NCBI GenBank assembly: GCA_964437215.1
Contig: CAYTFZ010000046.1
Span: 1-19,875, forward strand
Direction: 5' to 3'
DNA length: 19,875 bases
Source of the DNA: JAAYAN01 sp964437215
GTDB taxonomy: Bacteria > Bacteroidota > Ignavibacteria > Ignavibacteriales > Melioribacteraceae
In this document: one piece after another, positions 15,490-19,875 of the stretch
Layout: each line of letters starts with the position of its first letter
Numbering within the stretch: the first letter of the stretch is position 1
The notes under the pieces: generated by a model
Told to the model about the DNA's origin: nothing
Seen by the model: the letters and a program-made list of their open reading frames with translations, nothing else
Databases searched by the model: none
Program-made: the position numbers and the translations under genes

Positions 15490-16879
15490 TCGGATCTCCT
15501 TTAATCATATTCCATACAGTCATAAAAATAATCTGAATATCAAGCCAGAACGACCAGTTTTCTATATACCATATATCGTGTTCAATCCTTTTCTGCATCT
15601 TTTCAATGCTTCCGGTCTCACCGCGATGTCCGTTAACCTGAGCCCAGCCTGTAATTCCGGGTTTAACAAGATGCCTTAGCATATACATTTTTACTTTATC
15701 TTTCGATTGCATATTAAGAGGACCGGGATGAGGACGAGGACCAACAATACTCATATCGCCTGTAAGAACATTTATAAATTGAGGCAGTTCATCTAAATTT
15801 GTTTTACGGAGAAACGCACCTATTTTTGTAATACGCGGATCATCTTTTTTTGCCTGCTGAAATTTACCGTCGTCGCCAATATCCTTGCTTTCAACAACCA
15901 TAGAACGAAATTTTAGAGTAATGAAATTTTTATTATTTTTTCCCCACCTCTTCTGTTTAAAAAATACTGGCCCCTTTGATGTGGCTTTTATTATAATTGC
16001 AAGCAACGGAAAAAGCCACGAAAAAACTAATACTATTACAAAAAGTGAAAACAAAAAATCGAAAGCTCTTTTAAGCAGCCGCCAGTTAAATTCATTAACT
16101 CTGTCTTCTCGAACAGATATAACCGGAAAACTGCCGAACATTGTTACACTGTATTTTGACGAAACTACATTGAAATAATTAGGAATAATTTTAATACGGG
16201 TTGTATGCTGCTCGCAAGTTCTTATCACTTCTTCAACACGCGATATTGCGTAATTAGGGAGTGCAATTATTACGTTATCAATTTCCTTTTCATCCAAAAC
16301 CTGATCTAAATCATCAATTTTTCCCAAATACTGCCCGTTAAGAAAAGACTTGTTTTTATCATCCAAAAAGCCTACAACTTTATAACCGAATTGCGGATTA
16401 TTAAGGATAGTCTGGTAAAAATTGAATCCGACCTTACCTGCACCAACTATTAAAAGGTTCCTTATATTTCTGCCTTTTTTACGAAGATATTTAAGAAATG
16501 TCCGGAATAAATAACGATTAACAGAATGAAATACCACCATAATAATTGCGTAAGACAATACAAACATCCTCGGCAATCTGTATTCCACCATCGAAAATAA
16601 AATTACTATTGCTGCTATTACCTGAATTGTTATGTTTTTATAAACAGAAAAAAGCTCAATTAAGTAATTCCTGGATCTGAATTCATCATATAATCGTGTT
16701 GTTTTTGCTGAAAAGAACCAAACAAGTGAAAGCGCTAAACCTAAAAAATGAGTTTTAATATTCAGATCGAACTTTTCGGCTCCCAGACTTACATACAAAG
16801 CAAGAATGTACGAACACAATAGGATTACTATATCTACAACAAATCGTGAAATGAAAATAGATTTACGGTGTATCTGCAT
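15479..16879 (-). CDS. wcaJ: Undecaprenyl-phosphate sugar phosphotransferase (WcaJ/WbaP type)
   Basis: A 466-residue initiating enzyme that puts the first sugar-1-phosphate on undecaprenyl phosphate at the inner face of the membrane. Four membrane helices occupy about 10-125. A nucleotide-binding-like domain has NLLIVGAGKVGFNFYQT at 141-157. A fifth hydrophobic segment spans 270-297 and leads into the catalytic domain: KFRSM at 323-327, TNLDELPQF at 360-368 with the D363-E364 pair, GDMSIVGPRPH at 374-384 and PGITGWAQVNG at 407-417. All catalytic features are present. Length fits the five-helix WcaJ/WbaP class rather than the short PglC class. Whether it uses UDP-glucose or UDP-galactose is not visible, so the symbol is a class label. 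ATG at 16879 has CCGGAA upstream. It is upstream of and overlapping the wzi-like gene. Confidence 0.93.
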   Translation of the reverse strand: MQIHRKSIFISRFVVDIVILLCSYILALYVSLGAEKFDLNIKTHFLGLALSLVWFFSAKTTRLYDEFRSRNYLIELFSVYKNITIQVIAAIVILFSMVEYRLPRMFVLSYAIIMVVFHSVNRYLFRTFLKYLRKKGRNIRNLLIVGAGKVGFNFYQTILNNPQFGYKVVGFLDDKNKSFLNGQYLGKIDDLDQVLDEKEIDNVIIALPNYAISRVEEVIRTCEQHTTRIKIIPNYFNVVSSKYSVTMFGSFPVISVREDRVNEFNWRLLKRAFDFLFSLFVIVLVFSWLFPLLAIIIKATSKGPVFFKQKRWGKNNKNFITLKFRSMVVESKDIGDDGKFQQAKKDDPRITKIGAFLRKTNLDELPQFINVLTGDMSIVGPRPHPGPLNMQSKDKVKMYMLRHLVKPGITGWAQVNGHRGETGSIEKMQKRIEHDIWYIENWSFWLDIQIIFMTVWNMIKGDPNAY

Positions 16880-16903
16880 CTTTTCCGGATAAATTTAATT
16901 ATA

Positions 16904-16911
16904 CAAAAATA
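16904..16911 (-). promoter_or_regulatory. Possible TAnnTTTG -7 box before the sugar transferase gene
   Basis: TATTTTTG on the minus strand lies 24 nt before the ATG at 16879, in the 103-bp gap after fcl. A possible ATTG lies 24 nt further upstream, not at the best distance. It would start a wcaJ-wzi transcript. Confidence 0.4.
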
Positions 16912-16982
16912 TTATTTTTAAACCGATTAATTAAACAATTAATTATTATTGTTATTATTATGATTGTAGATTTTTTCCCGTT

Positions 16983-17933
16983 TTACTTCTCAACGTTTTC
17001 CAAAAACCATTTATATGCTTTTATTATTCCGTCTTTAAGCTCCGTTTTATGCTTCCAGCCTAAAGAATGCAAAAGAGAAACGTCAAGCAGTTTCCGAGGC
17101 GTACCATCGGGTTTGGATGTATCGAAAATAATTTTTCCGTTATATTTTACTGCATCTTTTATTGTTTCAGCAAGTTCCTTAATAGTTAAATCTTCTCCCG
17201 TGCCAATATTTATATGAGTCAGATTTTTATCATATAAATCTCCTGCACTAATATTTTCCATTAAGTAAGTTATTGCATCGGCAAGATCTTCAACATATAA
17301 AAATTCTCTTTTAGGAGAACCTGTTCCCCATACTATCACTTCCGAGGAACTATTCTTTTTCGCTTCGTGAAATTTCCTTATCAAGGCAGGCACAACATGC
17401 GAAGTTTCGAGGTTGAAATTATCGAAAGGTCCGAATAAATTTGTTGGCATTACCGAATAGAAATTTGAACCGTATTGTTTGTAATAACTTTCGCACAATT
17501 TAATACCAGCAATTTTTGCAATTGCATAAGGCTCGTTCGTGTATTCAAGTTTTCCATTTAGTAATTCATCTTCATTTATCGGCTGTTTTGCAAGTTTTGG
17601 ATATATACACGAACTTCCAAGAAAAATCAATTTTTCTGCACCGTTTTTATATGCAGAATGAATTATATTCGACTCTATCATCAAGTTTTCATAAATAAAT
17701 TGAGCTCGATATGTGTTGTTTGCCAAAATTCCGCCGACTTTTGCCGCAGCAACAATAACTATTTCAGGCTTTTCTTTCTCGAAAAATCTCTCTACCTGCT
17801 CCTGCCTTAAAAGGTCGAGACCCGGATAACCGGCAGTTAATAAATTGTTGAATCCTTTTGATTTTAAGTTACGCGTAATTGCCGAACCAACCATCCCGGT
17901 ATGACCGGCGATGTATATTTTTTTATTTAACAT
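16983..17933 (-). CDS. fcl: GDP-L-fucose synthase
   Basis: This cytosolic epimerase-reductase converts GDP-4-keto-6-deoxy-D-mannose to GDP-L-fucose with NADPH. I start it at the ATG at 17933 (316 residues), which has GGAG 8 nt upstream and gives MLNKKIYIAGHTGMVG, the family N-terminus. The longer frame from 17975 would add 14 residues encoded by one copy of a flanking repeat. Features: Rossmann GHTGMVG at 10-16, LGSSCIYPK with S107 and C109, YAIAK with Y136 and K140, and H179. These positions equal those of the E. coli enzyme's catalytic set. Length is normal and the gene is intact. It works directly after Gmd, whose gene lies upstream but is separated by a four-helix-bundle gene. Confidence 0.95.
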   Translation of the reverse strand: MLNKKIYIAGHTGMVGSAITRNLKSKGFNNLLTAGYPGLDLLRQEQVERFFEKEKPEIVIVAAAKVGGILANNTYRAQFIYENLMIESNIIHSAYKNGAEKLIFLGSSCIYPKLAKQPINEDELLNGKLEYTNEPYAIAKIAGIKLCESYYKQYGSNFYSVMPTNLFGPFDNFNLETSHVVPALIRKFHEAKKNSSSEVIVWGTGSPKREFLYVEDLADAITYLMENISAGDLYDKNLTHINIGTGEDLTIKELAETIKDAVKYNGKIIFDTSKPDGTPRKLLDVSLLHSLGWKHKTELKDGIIKAYKWFLENVEK

Positions 17934-17948
17934 TTTTTTCTCCGTTAT

Positions 17949-17968
17949 ACGTAAGAAGTAATGCGTGA
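17949..17968 (+). repeat. Left arm of the imperfect inverted repeat around the four-helix-bundle gene
   Basis: ACGTAAGAAGTAATGCGTGA lies between the four-helix-bundle stop (17984) and the fcl start (17933). It matches the reverse complement of 18375-18394 at 16 of 20 positions, and all four differences are A/G changes. Its G+C pattern differs from the surrounding AT-rich spacer DNA. Confidence 0.6.
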
Positions 17969-17983
17969 TATGCAATAGAACTT

Positions 17984-18343
17984 TTATGTTTTATTATTTA
18001 AATAATTTATCAGCCCTAAAATCATTGCGCGAATATCTTCTATATTTTTTTGAATATGATTAAATTGGTCATTATTAATAAAGTTTAATTCTCCACAAAT
18101 TATTATTTGAGTATCTAATTCAGATACTGAACCTAAACTAATGTATAAAAATTGAATAAACTCTTTTTTATGATTTCTGGCAGCTCCTTCAGCAATATTG
18201 GAAGGTATGGAAACAGCACATCTTCTTAATTGACTGGTTATCCCATAAAGTTCTTCTTTTGGAAAAGTTGAAGTGAATTCATAAATTTCTTTAACAAGAG
18301 TTATAGATTTTTTCCATACATCTAAATCTTTATGTGTCTTCAA
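17984..18343 (-). CDS. Four-helix-bundle protein, S23/23S rRNA intervening-sequence family
   Basis: A 119-residue protein with the clear family signature: KDLDVWKKSITLVKEIYEFT, then FPKEELYGITSQLRRCAVSI, SNIAEGAARN, KEFIQFLYISLGSVSELDTQ and a last helix to the C-terminus. Members occur inside 23S rRNA intervening sequences, as free-standing genes in Bacteroidota and related phyla, and are structurally related to the Avd accessory protein of diversity-generating retroelements. They bind nucleic acid or partner proteins; a clear cellular role is lacking. Here there is no rRNA, reverse transcriptase or variable repeat nearby. It starts at a TTG at 18343 with AGGGA about 7-9 nt upstream. It interrupts gmd-fcl, is bracketed by inverted repeats and looks inserted. 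Confidence 0.9.
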   Translation of the reverse strand: MKTHKDLDVWKKSITLVKEIYEFTSTFPKEELYGITSQLRRCAVSIPSNIAEGAARNHKKEFIQFLYISLGSVSELDTQIIICGELNFINNDQFNHIQKNIEDIRAMILGLINYLNNKT

Positions 18344-18374
18344 TTTTTTTCCCTATTTTTTTGCGTTTCTCGCT

Positions 18375-18394
18375 TTACGTATTACTTTTCACGT
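18375..18394 (-). repeat. Right arm of the inverted repeat, containing the gmd stop codon
   Basis: Read on the minus strand it is ACGTGAAAAGTAATACGTAA. It includes the last codons and TAA stop of gmd (CGT GAA AAG TAA), so the repeat either overlaps or supplies the gmd 3' end. It is 16/20 identical to the arm at 17949-17968 in opposite orientation. The two arms enclose the four-helix-bundle gene. Confidence 0.6.
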
Positions 18395-19470
18395 TTCGCC
18401 AATTTCAAATCCGCATCAACCATAACTTTTACAAGGTTTTCCAAATCCGTTTTTGCTTCCCAGCCGAGTTTTGCTTTTGCCTTTGCCGGATTTCCGATAA
18501 GTAATTCAACTTCGGTCGGTCTGTAATATTTAGGAGAAACTTCAACAACTGTATCACCTTTTTTCAACTTTCCATCTTTACATAAGTTTTTGTATAATGG
18601 AGTAATTCCACTAACAATACCTTTTTCATTTTCTTCGCTTCCCTGCCATTCCAAAATAACACCCAATTCTTTAAATGAAAGTTCCGTAAACTCTCTTACA
18701 GTCCTTGTTATTCCGGTAGCAAGAACAAAATCCTCAGCTTTTTCCTGCTGCATAATTCTCCACATACCCTCGCAATATTCAGGAGCATAGCCCCAATCTC
18801 TTTTTGCATTAAGATTTCCCAACACAAGTTTGTTTTCAATCCCTAAAGCAATTCTTGTTGCAGCCCGGGTAATTTTACGCGTTACAAATATTTCACCTCT
18901 TCTTGGAGATTCGTGATTGAATAAAATGCCGTTTGCTGCAAAAATATTATAAGCTTCACGATAATTAACTATTATCCAGTAACCGTAGAGTTTTGCAACA
19001 CCGTAAGGTGAACGGGGATAAAACGGCGTAGTTTCACTCTGAGGGATTTCCTGAACTTTCCCGAAAAGTTCACTTGTGCTTGCCTGATAAAGTTTTGTCT
19101 GCCTCCCAAGGCCGGTTTCCCTTATCGCATCCAGAAAACGAAGCGTACCGAGAGCATCAACCTGCGCGGTATAATCAGGCACTTCAAAAGATACTTTCAC
19201 GTGGCTTTGCGCCGCTAAATTATAAATCTCATCCGGCACAATCTTTTCAAGAAGTCTATTTAAACTGCTTGTGTCAACTAAATCGCCATAATGTAAAAAT
19301 AGCTTTTTACCGTAAATCTCCGGATTTGAATATAAATGATCAATCCTTTGAGTATTAAAAGAACTAGCACGGCGGATAATCCCGTGAACTTTATAACCTT
19401 TTTCCAGCAGAATTTCAGTTAAATAACTACCATCCTGACCCGTAATTCCTGTAATTAATGCTTTTTTCAT
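18382..19470 (-). CDS. gmd: GDP-mannose 4,6-dehydratase
   Basis: This cytosolic enzyme oxidises and dehydrates GDP-D-mannose to GDP-4-keto-6-deoxy-D-mannose, the branch point to GDP-L-fucose, GDP-rhamnose and perosamine. The 362 residues begin KKALITGITGQDGSYLTE (Rossmann GxxGxxG at 8-14), then RRASSFNTQRIDHLY at 33-47, the family fingerprint. The catalytic set is T132 and E134 in STSELFG, Y156 and K160 in YGVAK, matching E. coli numbering. NHESPRRGE follows near 204-212. Length is normal. The ATG at 19470 has GGAG 7-8 nt upstream. Together with fcl it supplies GDP-L-fucose. If the DegT enzyme is perosamine-type it would compete for the same intermediate. Its last four residues lie in a repeat arm shared with the fcl upstream region. 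Confidence 0.97.
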   Translation of the reverse strand: MKKALITGITGQDGSYLTEILLEKGYKVHGIIRRASSFNTQRIDHLYSNPEIYGKKLFLHYGDLVDTSSLNRLLEKIVPDEIYNLAAQSHVKVSFEVPDYTAQVDALGTLRFLDAIRETGLGRQTKLYQASTSELFGKVQEIPQSETTPFYPRSPYGVAKLYGYWIIVNYREAYNIFAANGILFNHESPRRGEIFVTRKITRAATRIALGIENKLVLGNLNAKRDWGYAPEYCEGMWRIMQQEKAEDFVLATGITRTVREFTELSFKELGVILEWQGSEENEKGIVSGITPLYKNLCKDGKLKKGDTVVEVSPKYYRPTEVELLIGNPAKAKAKLGWEAKTDLENLVKVMVDADLKLAKREK

Positions 19471-19494
19471 TTAAACTCCATCATTTTATGAAAC

Positions 19495-19521
19495 AAAGTA
19501 ACAGAATAGAAAAGTTACTTT
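19495..19521. promoter_or_regulatory. Inverted repeat at the predicted 5' end of the gmd transcript
   Basis: AAAGTAAC (19495-19502) and GTTACTTT (19514-19521) form an 8-bp inverted repeat with an 11-nt spacer, ending 24 nt before the gmd ATG. With the -7-like box at 19526 it would sit at the very start of the mRNA or act as an operator. It is AT-rich, so chance is possible. Confidence 0.35.
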
Positions 19522-19525
19522 TTTT

Positions 19526-19533
19526 CAAAAGTA
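19526..19533 (-). promoter_or_regulatory. Possible TAnnTTTG -7 box of gmd
   Basis: TACTTTTG on the minus strand, 55 nt before the gmd ATG. No -33 TTG is found 19-25 nt upstream. The leader would hold the inverted repeat at 19495-19521 and the GGAG ribosome site. Confidence 0.4.
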
Positions 19534-19593
19534 CTTTGCTAACCCTGCTAATTGTTCTCGAATTTAATTTTAATCTTTTTCTTTCTTATAACA

Positions 19594-19614
19594 AATAACC
19601 TTTATAAGGTTATT
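19594..19614. promoter_or_regulatory. Perfect 9+3+9 dyad upstream of gmd
   Basis: AATAACCTT (19594-19602) and AAGGTTATT (19606-19614) are exact reverse complements around TAT. Neither side has a clear T-run, so an operator for a dimeric regulator is more likely than a terminator. It lies about 124 bp upstream of the gmd ATG. Confidence 0.45.
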
Positions 19615-19772
19615 GAAATTATTGCAAACTCATTTAAAAAACAAATTGAAATATAAAAGAAAACCGAAACATCAACCATTTTAAACTTGTCTTTTATTAA
19701 ATGCAACTTAATTCTCTGTTACTTTTTGCATCCCTTAAACTGTCACCTTTTATCGTTAACCTTTTAGCACTG

Positions 19773-19790
19773 TGTCACTCCTGCGGAGTT
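19773..19790 (+). repeat. Short hairpin repeat, copy 1 (TGTCAYYCCTKCGGRRTT)
   Basis: A stem of ACTCC with GGAGT around TGC, preceded by TGTC. It shares pattern and spacing with a second copy 52 bp away; the stems differ by compensating changes. It resembles the short palindromic repeats scattered in intergenic DNA of Bacteroidota-like genomes. Confidence 0.55.
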
Positions 19791-19824
19791 CTTTTTTCAT
19801 ATCTGTTTTCATTTTCTACATATA

Positions 19825-19842
19825 TGTCATCCCTTCGGGATT
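19825..19842 (+). repeat. Short hairpin repeat, copy 2
   Basis: A stem of ATCCC with GGGAT around TTC, preceded by TGTC. Relative to copy 1, the paired positions changed together (C:G to T:A, and T:A to C:G), so pairing is kept. That suggests the hairpin itself is conserved. Confidence 0.55.
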
Positions 19843-19875
19843 GGGAAACGGTATTTAGTATTTAGTAATTAGTAA

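Larger units (their letters stand above)
19471..19875. other. Non-coding upstream region of gmd, 405 bp
   Basis: No convincing gene on either strand. It contains, from left to right, the gmd leader with a short inverted repeat and a -7-like box (19495-19533), a 9+3+9 dyad (19594-19614), an AT-rich stretch without recognisable structure (19615-19772), and two copies of a hairpin repeat (19773-19842). It ends in TTTAGTATTTAGTAATTAGTAA-like simple DNA. No tRNA or rRNA is visible. The start of the polysaccharide locus, or the next gene, lies beyond the window. Confidence 0.6.

Noticed and set aside
17934..17975. Extended 14-residue N-terminus for fcl
   Set aside because: The extra codons come from the flanking repeat. 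A GGAG site precedes the ATG at 17933, and the family N-terminus begins there.
17990..18003. ATTATTTAAATAAT palindrome
   Set aside because: Pure A/T, inside the C-terminal codons of the four-helix-bundle gene; expected by chance in such DNA.
17984..18343. Avd accessory protein of a diversity-generating retroelement
   Set aside because: The fold is similar, but no reverse transcriptase, template/variable repeat pair or C-type lectin target lies in the window.

Overview
The window looks like chromosomal DNA of an AT-rich (about one third G+C by eye) Gram-negative bacterium of the Bacteroidota/Ignavibacteria/Chlorobi assemblage. Four things point there: the gene repertoire (OmpA with thrombospondin type 3 repeats, lipid-anchor-free FKBP, Wzi-type capsule protein, four-helix-bundle S23 family protein), TTG starts beside ATG, AT-rich intergenic DNA, and repeated TAnnTTTG boxes just upstream of genes (the -7 element of Bacteroidetes promoters). 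The exact taxon cannot be fixed from sequence alone. No rRNA, tRNA, transposase, integrase or CRISPR array is visible.

Region 1 (1-3162, minus strand) is a tight housekeeping operon purC - DUF971 gene - pgsA - pgpA - cinA. Junctions are a 4-nt overlap, a 1-nt gap, an 11-nt overlap and a 23-nt gap. It joins purine synthesis, the two last steps of phosphatidylglycerol synthesis and the damaged-nucleotide/competence protein CinA, whose 3' end lies beyond base 1. A good promoter sits before purC.

Region 2 (3214-7050) holds short independent units: an orphan membrane histidine kinase (+), an unrecognised 81-residue protein (-) with a strong ribosome site, a leader hairpin and its own terminator, a periplasmic FKBP prolyl isomerase (+), and an OmpA/TSP3 outer-membrane protein (-). 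Two hairpins between convergent genes serve as terminators.

Region 3 (7172-11450, minus) has a 941-residue P-loop (STAND/AAA-like) ATPase with nine 33-residue Sel1/TPR-like repeats, then a cytosolic PAS histidine kinase. A perfect FNR/CRP-type palindrome lies between that kinase and the next gene.

Region 4 (11453-19470, minus) is one end of a surface polysaccharide (capsule/O-antigen/exopolysaccharide) locus. Gmd and Fcl make GDP-L-fucose from GDP-mannose; WecB makes UDP-ManNAc from UDP-GlcNAc; a DegT-family enzyme aminates a keto-sugar; a WcaJ/WbaP-type transferase loads the first sugar-phosphate on undecaprenyl phosphate; a Wzi-like barrel sits in the outer membrane. Glycosyltransferases, flippase, polymerase and export genes are not in the window and probably lie to the right. 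A four-helix-bundle (S23/IVP) gene is inserted between gmd and fcl, bracketed by imperfect 20-bp inverted repeats. One copy contains the gmd stop codon.

Region 5 (19471-19875) is non-coding: gmd leader, a 9+3+9 dyad, and two copies of a short hairpin repeat TGTCAYYCCTKCGGRRTT.

Most of the window is ordinary. The best leads are the ATPase-repeat protein, the FNR-like site before the PAS kinase, the bracketed four-helix-bundle cassette and the orphan small protein.
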